Positions 32,774 to 39,291 of a DNA stretch of 40,407 bases are shown here, one piece after another. Made by a program: the position numbers and the translations under genes. The notes under the pieces are model-generated. The model was not told the DNA's origin. It did no database searches and saw only the letters and a program-made list of their open reading frames with translations. Each line of letters begins with the position of its first letter. The first letter of the stretch is position 1. This DNA is from a bacterium (GTDB taxonomy: Bacteria > Patescibacteriota > Minisyncoccia > Phycocordibacterales > JAUSHB01), in NCBI GenBank assembly GCA_030648955.1, contig JAUSHB010000007.1:1-40407 (forward strand), in the 5' to 3' direction.

Positions 32774-33787
32774 ATGAATACAAAAAATCAACATGGTTCA
32801 AAAAAACTTTTCGCGGGAGGATTTTCTCCCATCATCGTCGTGATAATTCTTGTAGCACTGGGGGGCGCAGCATTCTATTTCTCACAAAAGAATGTTGCAG
32901 AAAAACAAAATTCTGGGGATGTTGTTACTATAAAAAAGAGTGAGGTAGTGATAGACGATAGGATGATGGATGAGATGGGTACGTTGACATATAACTTTGC
33001 CACACAGAATAATTCTGGAGAGACAGGAACCGTTACCTTTTCTGAAGCTGGAGAAGATACCACGAAAGTAGTGCTTGCGCTTCTCGGCGCGCCGAAATAT
33101 GTTTCGCAACCCGCGCATATCCATCTGGGAACATGTAAAACAATTGGAACAGTTTCGCATCCTTTGAAAAATGTCGTTAGTGGAAAATCCGAGACAATTC
33201 TCACTATGTCGTATAGTAATCTCTGGAAGGAAGTTCCTTTCTCGGTGAATGTGCACAAATCAGGGGCTGAAGCAAAAATTTATACTGCCTGTGCAGATAT
33301 TTCCTCTGACCACGCGATGATGAAGGATACTGGGGCACGTGCCCCAAGCGGAGTCGAGGGGATGATGAATCCTTCGACAGGCTCTGGACAAGAAAAAATG
33401 ATGACAAATTATATGGGAGCAGTTCTTGCAGGAAAGTCATCTCCACTCATCGATTTCAACAAGGGTGATTATGACGCGGCAATTAAAACAAATAAATTGG
33501 TAGTACTTTATTTCTATGCCAACTGGTGTCCGATATGTAAAGAAGAAACCGCAAATGCCCTCTTCCCCGCCTTCAATGAATTAACAACCGACAAGGTGGT
33601 TGGTTTTCGCATCAACTACAAAGATAGCGACACCGACAAGGATGAAGAAAATTTGGCACGAGAGTATGGTATCCCCTATCAGCACACGAAAGTATTTGTG
33701 AAGAACGGCAAGCAAATTTTGAAAGCGCCGGATGGATGGAATAAAGCGCGATATCTCACAGAAATAAACAAAGCACTGGCACAATAA
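32774..33787 (+). CDS. CHRD-like domain fused to a membrane-anchored thioredoxin
   Basis: The 337-aa protein has an N-terminal membrane helix (FSPIIVVIILVALGGAAFYF) and an outer domain at about 55-180 with PAHIHLGTCKTIGTVSHPL and VNVHKSGAEAKIYTACADI, which resembles CHRD or copper-binding beta domains. A Met-rich linker (about 180-222) follows, then a thioredoxin domain with FYANWCPICKEE (Cys252 and Cys255) and GIPYQHTKVFV containing the cis-Pro region. The two Cys residues in the CHRD-like part might be substrates of the thioredoxin. The linker is partly made of dispersed repeats (33332-33345 and 33372-33392). The next gene, a CcdA-type reductase, follows after one base and could supply electrons. 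Confidence 0.8.
   Translation: MNTKNQHGSKKLFAGGFSPIIVVIILVALGGAAFYFSQKNVAEKQNSGDVVTIKKSEVVIDDRMMDEMGTLTYNFATQNNSGETGTVTFSEAGEDTTKVVLALLGAPKYVSQPAHIHLGTCKTIGTVSHPLKNVVSGKSETILTMSYSNLWKEVPFSVNVHKSGAEAKIYTACADISSDHAMMKDTGARAPSGVEGMMNPSTGSGQEKMMTNYMGAVLAGKSSPLIDFNKGDYDAAIKTNKLVVLYFYANWCPICKEETANALFPAFNELTTDKVVGFRINYKDSDTDKDEENLAREYGIPYQHTKVFVKNGKQILKAPDGWNKARYLTEINKALAQ
33332..33345. repeat. Perfect 14-bp palindrome in the thioredoxin linker
   Basis: GGGGCACGTGCCCC is a perfect palindrome in coding sequence. It is followed by AAGCGGAGTCGAGGGG, which together encode G-A-R-A-P-S-G-V-E-G. It lies 26 bases before the STGSGQ repeat, in the flexible linker. Confidence 0.7.
33372..33392 (+). repeat. 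Dispersed 21-bp repeat coding for S-T-G-S-G-Q (second copy 36006-36026)
   Basis: Eighteen of 21 bases match the reverse strand of 36006-36026. Both copies are read in the same frame (TCG ACA ...), giving S-T-G-S-G-Q here and S-T-S-S-A-Q there. Both lie in interdomain linkers of secreted proteins. I recall similar short coding repeats from many CPR genomes. Confidence 0.7.
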
Positions 33788-33788
33788 T

Positions 33789-34589
33789 ATGGAATACGCC
33801 ACTCAAACTAACAAAACTAACATGGCAGAAAAACCCAAACGCGACTGGAGTATTTTCTTCTCAAGCGTCTTCTTTGTGTTTGGCTTTTCGCTTGTATTTT
33901 CGCTTGTTGGAGTGCTCTTGCAAACCATACTTTCAAATGTTTCCTACACGGTCCAAGAATGGCTAGGCAGAATCGGCGGCATCATTATTATTTTATTCGG
34001 GTTTTTCTTACTCGGGTTATTCACGCCGGCGTTTTTGAAACGCGATCATAAAATTTCGATCAAGTACCAATTTCGCTCCCATTATCTGACATCATTCGCT
34101 TTTGGCGCAGCATTTGCCGTAGGCTGGACTCCGTGTGTTTCCGCGGCACTTGGCGCAATCTTGGCGCTTGCAACAACGGCGGCAGGAAGTGCGTTTTTAC
34201 TCCTCTTCGCTTATACGCTCGGGATTGGAATTCCATTTCTTCTGGTCGGACTTTTTACCAATCAAGCCCAAGCGCTTATCAACCGCATGGGGAAAAAACT
34301 TCAATATTTCCAATATTTTTTTGGCGTTATGCTGATCGCCCTTGGCGTCCTTGTCTTTACGGGAACTCTCTCGCGCGTCGCAAATCTGGAGTTTCTTACC
34401 AATATTCTTCTATCTTTAAATTTGGTAACCTCTATTGGCGGCGGTATTAATTCGCTTACAATTGTTAACTTTGGTATTTCTTTCCTCGCCGGTGTGGGGT
34501 CATTTTTAAGTCCGTGCATCTTGCCTCTCATTCCCGGCTTTCTTTCCTACCTTGCTTCTACTGCAGTAAAAAAGGAATCTCTTGCATAA
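33789..34589 (+). CDS. CcdA/DsbD-beta-type transmembrane thiol reductase, circularly permuted
   Basis: This 266-aa polytopic protein carries the two Cys motifs of CcdA, but in reversed order. The first is AVGWTPCVSAALG (Cys116) and the second FLSPCILPLIPGFLSYLAS (Cys243), at the very C-terminus. In ordinary CcdA the 'LSPCVLPLIP' helix comes first and 'GWTPC' in the second half. Here the N-terminus begins with the segment FVFGFSLVFSLVG, which normally follows the first half's loop. So the first helix appears to have moved to the end. CcdA passes electrons from cytoplasmic thioredoxin to outer thioredoxins, here probably its two neighbours. Start 33789 lies one base after the previous stop; ATG 33822 is an alternative. 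Confidence 0.85.
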   Translation: MEYATQTNKTNMAEKPKRDWSIFFSSVFFVFGFSLVFSLVGVLLQTILSNVSYTVQEWLGRIGGIIIILFGFFLLGLFTPAFLKRDHKISIKYQFRSHYLTSFAFGAAFAVGWTPCVSAALGAILALATTAAGSAFLLLFAYTLGIGIPFLLVGLFTNQAQALINRMGKKLQYFQYFFGVMLIALGVLVFTGTLSRVANLEFLTNILLSLNLVTSIGGGINSLTIVNFGISFLAGVGSFLSPCILPLIPGFLSYLASTAVKKESLA

Positions 34590-34599
34590 CCTAAATACT

Positions 34600-35736
34600 A
34601 TGAGTATTCAAAAATCGATCGTGGTGGTGATACTTGTGGCTACCGTTGTTGTGAGTATTTCGTATTTGAATTCTCAGAAAGTTTCGCGTGATTCAATTGG
34701 CGGAAAAGTAGAAGTAAAAACAGCTGCCAATGTAATAAATAAAGAGGAGAAGGATAGAAAATATCCGGTCGCAAAAGAAATCACGACACCTGATGGTTTC
34801 ATCAACACACCGCAAGCCGCTGACGGATCTGCAAAACCGATCACCATCGGAGAATTTATCGGGAAAAAAGTCGTGCTCCTCGATATCTGGACCTATTCAT
34901 GTATTAATTGCCAACGTACAACACCCTACCTCAATGCCTGGTATAAAAAATATGAGGATAACGGTCTTGTTATTATCGGGCTCCATACTCCGGAGTTTGA
35001 GTTTGAAAAAATTTACAAAAATGTCGCCGAAGCGACAAAAAGATTGGACATTAAATACCCGGTGGTACTTGATAACGACTATTCTACATGGGATGCGTAT
35101 GACAACCGATTCTGGCCCCATAAATATCTCATTGATATTGACGGCTATATTGTGTACGACCATATCGGAGAAGGCGGATATGGAGAGGCCGAAAAAAGAA
35201 TTCAGAAAGCCCTTCTTGAGCGTTCACAGAAACTTGGAATTGCTGAAGTGATTCCCCAAACGATTCTCAATAAAAATGAGGTGGACAGTACCACAGCGGG
35301 CAATGTGGGAAGTCCTGAAGTGTATTTTGGCTCTGGGAGAAATTCGCTTCTCGTAAACGGACTGTCCGGAAAAACGGGCTTACAAACATTTATTCGCCCC
35401 CAAAATTCGTCCCTCAATCATCTCAACCTTGTGGGAACATGGAATATCCAAGATGAATTCGCCGAAAACACGGAGAGCAACGCGCGCATCATATTCGGCT
35501 ACAAAGCGCAATATATATACATGGTCGCCTCGGCTGAAAAAGAAGTGCGAGCAAAAATTCTCGTTGATGGAAAGGTTGTTGAAACACCGGGTAAAGATGT
35601 TGATGAAAATGGGTTTGTAGTAATACAAGGAGATCAGCTCTACACTCTCGTTGCAAACATAACTTCAGAGGAACACATACTCGAGATTATTATTGAGAAC
35701 CCAGGGTTGCGAGCATTTACCTTTACGTTTGGATAG
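34600..35736 (+). CDS. DipZ-like membrane-anchored thioredoxin (TlpA/redoxin) with C-terminal beta domain
   Basis: The 378-aa protein has an N-terminal helix (SIVVVILVATVVVSISYL) and a TlpA-like domain with VLLDIWTYSCINCQRTTPYL (Cys101 and Cys104) and FWPHKYLIDIDGYIVYDHIG. Its C-terminal ~150 residues (SPEVYFGSGRNSLLV to the end) match the extra domain of DipZ proteins, which has a carbohydrate-binding-like fold. DipZ usually joins CcdA to this part in one chain; here the two are separate neighbouring genes. The ATG at 34600 is chosen over an upstream TTG that overlaps the ccdA-like stop. A terminator follows 15 bases downstream of the stop. Confidence 0.85.
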   Translation: MSIQKSIVVVILVATVVVSISYLNSQKVSRDSIGGKVEVKTAANVINKEEKDRKYPVAKEITTPDGFINTPQAADGSAKPITIGEFIGKKVVLLDIWTYSCINCQRTTPYLNAWYKKYEDNGLVIIGLHTPEFEFEKIYKNVAEATKRLDIKYPVVLDNDYSTWDAYDNRFWPHKYLIDIDGYIVYDHIGEGGYGEAEKRIQKALLERSQKLGIAEVIPQTILNKNEVDSTTAGNVGSPEVYFGSGRNSLLVNGLSGKTGLQTFIRPQNSSLNHLNLVGTWNIQDEFAENTESNARIIFGYKAQYIYMVASAEKEVRAKILVDGKVVETPGKDVDENGFVVIQGDQLYTLVANITSEEHILEIIIENPGLRAFTFTFG

Positions 35737-35751
35737 AATTGCAAAAAATCC

Positions 35752-35784
35752 TCGACATATCTCGGATATGCCTCGATATTTTTT
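35752..35784. terminator. Bidirectional intrinsic terminator between convergent genes
   Basis: The stem pairs 35752-35761 with 35765-35776, with a two-base bulge and the loop TCG. It is followed on the plus strand by TATTTTTT and on the minus strand by GGATTTTTT. It separates the redox operon (plus) from the large GH26-like gene (minus) and can serve both. Confidence 0.75.
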
Positions 35785-35859
35785 CTTCGTCTCGCTCGAA
35801 ATTTTAACGACTTAACGGAAGACTTTAATTTGGGGTGGTATAAATTATTGAAAAGTTGC

Positions 35860-38800
35860 TCATTGGCTCCGCGCTACGCCAAGTGTCGCAAGCTTCTCAA
35901 TAAGTCCCTTCAATATTTTCATAAGTTCAAGTACCTGTTTCTGAAGTGAAGCCACGAGCACTTCACGGTCAGTGGATATTCCTCCACTGCCTCCCCCTTC
36001 TGCACCTTGTGCTGAGCTTGTCGAAGCATAGAGTTCATTTAACTTGGCACGGGTTCCGGGACCGGCAAGACCGTAGCCAGTGGTATCGGGAGCTCCTGTG
36101 GTAACAAGGTTGTATTTTTTCTGAAACTTTTTTACTGCCTGCGTGGTGAGCTGTCCATAGTAGCCGGTTGCCTCTCCGCTTAAACTGCCGTCGGCGATGA
36201 GCATCTCCTGAAGTTTTTTCACTTCATCACTTTGTTGTCCAATACCAAAGGGACCAGTGAGTCGCGAGTGGCTAATAATTTGTTGTGTGGTTGGTTGATT
36301 CGTCTGTTGGTTCGCCGGTTGAGAAGAAGCGCTGGGATATGCATTGCCTCCCGTTCCCGCGCTATTGGCTGTACCCGCGGATGATGTGGTGCTTCCCAAA
36401 GTATCACCCACTCCTCCATTACCACTTCCACCTCCACCACCCGATGAGGCACTGCTTCCACCGCCACCGCCTCCACCACCGCCGGTCGTACCCGCCGATG
36501 ACGTGGTGCCTCCCGAGGTGCCACTCGATCCCAAACTGCCGGTTGCAACACCGCCAGTTGATGAGCCCGAAGAACCTGAAGTGGGTGGGGCTTGTGTGGT
36601 GAAGGAAATTTTGGACGGGTCAGAATAAATCCCTAGATCGTCCACGGTGTACACGGTGTAATAATAAGTGACACCTGCGGTTACGGATGCATCTCGATAG
36701 TATGTCGCAGACGGATCAGTGAGCGTGACAAGAAGTGAGGACGAGTCGGTATTAGTAGGGTATGTTAGCAAGGAGCGGTAGATTTCGATTCGAGCTACAA
36801 AATCATTTTTTGGAGCTTCCCAAGAGAGAGCCACTGATCCGTTGGATGCCTGAAGATTATTCACCGTGGAAGGCTTTCCTTTGGTGGTGGTGAATGTAAC
36901 AAGAGATGACGTCGCAGTATTCCCCGAAGTATCTGCGGAGCTTACGCGATATGAGTAGGTAGTGCGACGCTTAAGATTGATAAGCGACATGCTATGAGAA
37001 GTGACGGGCGAAGAATTGTTGAGTTGTTGCGTAAGAAGCGTGGAAGAAGTCCCGTAGATCACACGTGATACGGCCAATTCATTCGTCGTCCAAGAAATGA
37101 GCGCTGATGAAGTAGTAATGTTTGACGCGGTTATTCCCGAGAGAGTCGGTGGTGTGGTATCAAGCGGGAGCACAATACTGTTCAATACCGTAACAATAGA
37201 CCCTACCGATGTAGTGGTATTACCAGCATTATCACGTGCTACTGCGATGAGTGTGTGGGAGCCATTTCCTACAGAGGTTGTATTCCAACTTACGGAGTAC
37301 GGTGTGCTAGTGTCTTCGATTCCGAGGTTTACATTGTCAATCTTAAATTGAACACCGATGACACCCACGTTGTCAGAGGCGGTGGCAGAAACAGTGACTG
37401 TGTTTGATACCGTGGTGCCGCTTGCAGGTGTGGAAAGTGAGACTGTTGGCCGAGTGGTATCAGGGACGATGATTACCGCAGTCGTGGTAGCAGAAACGGG
37501 AGATGATTGAGGTGACGAGCTCCCCCCGGTAATAATCGCGGATACCGTGTAACTATATGAGGTTCCCGATAAAAGATTTGTGTCATTGTATGATGTAGTG
37601 ACCACGGATGCGATTTGTGTGCCATTGCGATAAATGTTGTAGCCCGTGACTCCTACGTTAGCAGTAGAACTATTCCACGACAGATTGATTTGCGAAGTTG
37701 AAACCGTAGTGGCTAAGAGTCCCGTTGGTATAGCTGATGTGGTGGGAACAGGAGAGGGAGTGCCCGTTGCGGAAGGAAGGGCGTTTACAAATTCAATAAG
37801 TGAGTTTGGGTCTGACGATACGCGCCAGTCTCGTTCTTTATTTTGATTGAACCAGAGCCATCCGACAACTTCAGGATATTTATAGAGTTGTACCGTGAGC
37901 GCATCTTTGATCCACGCAGCCTTTCCCGGGCCTCCCGCTGAAGCAAAAGAAAAAATATAGACCGGCTTGTTGTACTGCTTCAGACGTGTGAGAGAGTTGC
38001 TAAATGCTTGTGCGAATGTCTGCTCCTCTACCCCGCCAAAATTAAATCCGTCCACCCCGACATAGTCAACAACATCATCACCGGGATAATAAAGCTCCAT
38101 TTGATTTGTCGCAATGTTGGGTACTGAACCATTGTTGGGCGACCACCCAAATTTTACATTAGGGATGTCTTTAAAAAATTTATGAAGGTAGCGATACGCG
38201 GCAATGAGTTTTTCGGGAGTATTTGTTCCAACACCACCTCCCCACGGCATCCATTTTCCATTGAACTCTGAATACGGGATGATGATGATGGGACCGCCAT
38301 ATGTTTTTGCTCCCGCAGCAAAGTTTGTGAAATAAGAATCAAGTTTCCCCGTAAGAACCGCGTCAAAAGAAAATTCCGGCTGTGTGAAAGGGTCCCGTGT
38401 GTAATCACTTGCTTCCCAAAAAAGGACCATTGTTCTTCCTTTGTCGCGAATACGTGCTCCGTAATAAAAAGGAAATTGTGTTTCATTGCCCCAATGCACA
38501 AAAACCATTTCCATGTCAGGTTTTTTGTTGGTAAGCGCTTCAAATTCTGTGATCGAGGTAGCTTGCCATCCTGTATACACTCCCCACTTCATCCATGGTG
38601 GCATTTTGCCCGGAACAACAGTTGTTGGAGGTGGCGTTACGGGAGTTGGTGTTGGAGTTGTGCCAGATTGTCTGCATTCCGGGACTGCAATTGAGACCTC
38701 GCTCGAATAAACATTAACATCGGATCGTACTGCCTCGATACGGTAGAAAAATGTCCCGACACCGTAGTCGCTTCTCCATAGTACGTCGACATAACGAGTA

Positions 38801-39084
38801 TCTCTAATTTGGCTATCAAGAATTCCGCTCCATGGTACGCTTGAAATGTTTTTTCTCTGAATCCTGTAATAGAGCGCACCGGTCTGTGACTTCCATGTAA
38901 GAGTTATTTCGGGTAAATTATTCACACAACGAACGGTTGCCGCATTTTGCACAAACGCTCCCGTCTCTTGCGCGAACGCCTGTTGATGGAAAACATCAAC
39001 GGTGCTTCGAGTAATCACAAAAAACGCAGATATAAAAATAATACATCCTACTCCCCAAATAATTTTGTTATGTTTGCTTGCCAT
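35860..39084 (-). CDS. Secreted GH26-like, Fn3/Ig-like, peptidoglycan-binding multidomain protein
   Basis: The 1074-aa protein has a signal or anchor segment (IIWGVGCIIFISAFFVI), an Fn3-like domain at 45-135, a Pro/Thr linker and a GH26-like barrel at ~155-435. IPYSEFNGKWMPWG near 273 holds the expected acid/base Glu, and YYPGDDVVDYVGVDGFN and VGWLWFNQNKERDWR fit the family. The nucleophile site, normally KPxMIxE, reads KPVYIFSFAS near 378, so the Glu is a Ser. Then come an Fn3, an Ig-like Big-type domain, two more Fn3 domains, a Gly/Ser-rich linker, a PG_binding_1 domain (QQSDEVKKLQEMLIADG) and a C-terminal coiled coil (LMKILKGLIEKLATLG). It probably decorates the wall and binds mannan-like sugars. 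AGGAG precedes the ATG. Confidence 0.85.
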   Translation of the reverse strand: MASKHNKIIWGVGCIIFISAFFVITRSTVDVFHQQAFAQETGAFVQNAATVRCVNNLPEITLTWKSQTGALYYRIQRKNISSVPWSGILDSQIRDTRYVDVLWRSDYGVGTFFYRIEAVRSDVNVYSSEVSIAVPECRQSGTTPTPTPVTPPPTTVVPGKMPPWMKWGVYTGWQATSITEFEALTNKKPDMEMVFVHWGNETQFPFYYGARIRDKGRTMVLFWEASDYTRDPFTQPEFSFDAVLTGKLDSYFTNFAAGAKTYGGPIIIIPYSEFNGKWMPWGGGVGTNTPEKLIAAYRYLHKFFKDIPNVKFGWSPNNGSVPNIATNQMELYYPGDDVVDYVGVDGFNFGGVEEQTFAQAFSNSLTRLKQYNKPVYIFSFASAGGPGKAAWIKDALTVQLYKYPEVVGWLWFNQNKERDWRVSSDPNSLIEFVNALPSATGTPSPVPTTSAIPTGLLATTVSTSQINLSWNSSTANVGVTGYNIYRNGTQIASVVTTSYNDTNLLSGTSYSYTVSAIITGGSSSPQSSPVSATTTAVIIVPDTTRPTVSLSTPASGTTVSNTVTVSATASDNVGVIGVQFKIDNVNLGIEDTSTPYSVSWNTTSVGNGSHTLIAVARDNAGNTTTSVGSIVTVLNSIVLPLDTTPPTLSGITASNITTSSALISWTTNELAVSRVIYGTSSTLLTQQLNNSSPVTSHSMSLINLKRRTTYSYRVSSADTSGNTATSSLVTFTTTKGKPSTVNNLQASNGSVALSWEAPKNDFVARIEIYRSLLTYPTNTDSSSLLVTLTDPSATYYRDASVTAGVTYYYTVYTVDDLGIYSDPSKISFTTQAPPTSGSSGSSTGGVATGSLGSSGTSGGTTSSAGTTGGGGGGGGGSSASSGGGGGSGNGGVGDTLGSTTSSAGTANSAGTGGNAYPSASSQPANQQTNQPTTQQIISHSRLTGPFGIGQQSDEVKKLQEMLIADGSLSGEATGYYGQLTTQAVKKFQKKYNLVTTGAPDTTGYGLAGPGTRAKLNELYASTSSAQGAEGGGSGGISTDREVLVASLQKQVLELMKILKGLIEKLATLGVARSQ
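36006..36026 (-). repeat. Dispersed 21-bp repeat coding for S-T-S-S-A-Q (partner of 33372-33392)
   Basis: This copy lies between the peptidoglycan-binding domain and the terminal coiled coil of the GH26-like protein. It contains a small palindrome (GCTT-N4-AAGC). See the partner copy in the thioredoxin fusion for the base-by-base comparison. Confidence 0.7.
36371..36514 (-). repeat. Degenerate coding repeats in the Gly/Ser-rich linker
   Basis: The 27-base units 36371-36397 and 36488-36514 agree at 24 positions and both encode T-T-S-S-A-G-T. A run of nine Gly and another of five lie between them. The stretch is prone to slippage and its length may vary among strains. Confidence 0.65.
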
Positions 39085-39291
39085 AGTCTCCTACCTTACT
39101 ATAAATTCTAGTTGAACTCCAGCACGTGCACTGTGGATTCATTTGCACAATATCCCCACGTCAAAATATCCCCCTATGTAGCCCTATTTACCCACCATCT
39201 TCTCCGTGCTACCCTTACTCCAGATCTCCACAAAAAATTGTGGAGTTGATTGTTTCTTTGACAGACCAATACAGACCTATAGGAGGTCATC
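39085..39291. other. Divergent intergenic region with a leader hairpin
   Basis: This 207-base stretch lies between the GH26-like gene (minus) and the SH3b gene (plus). On the minus strand TATAGT lies about 20 bases before the GH26-like ATG, without a good -35. On the plus side a hairpin (39226-39233 with 39238-39245, four-A loop) and a TTGACA at 39258-39263 precede the Shine-Dalgarno site. No gene is seen. Confidence 0.5.

Noticed and set aside
36344..36628. Proline-rich plus-strand frame opposite the GH26-like gene
   Set aside because: It is the antisense of the Gly/Ser-rich linker (GGN codons read as CCN) and has no support of its own.
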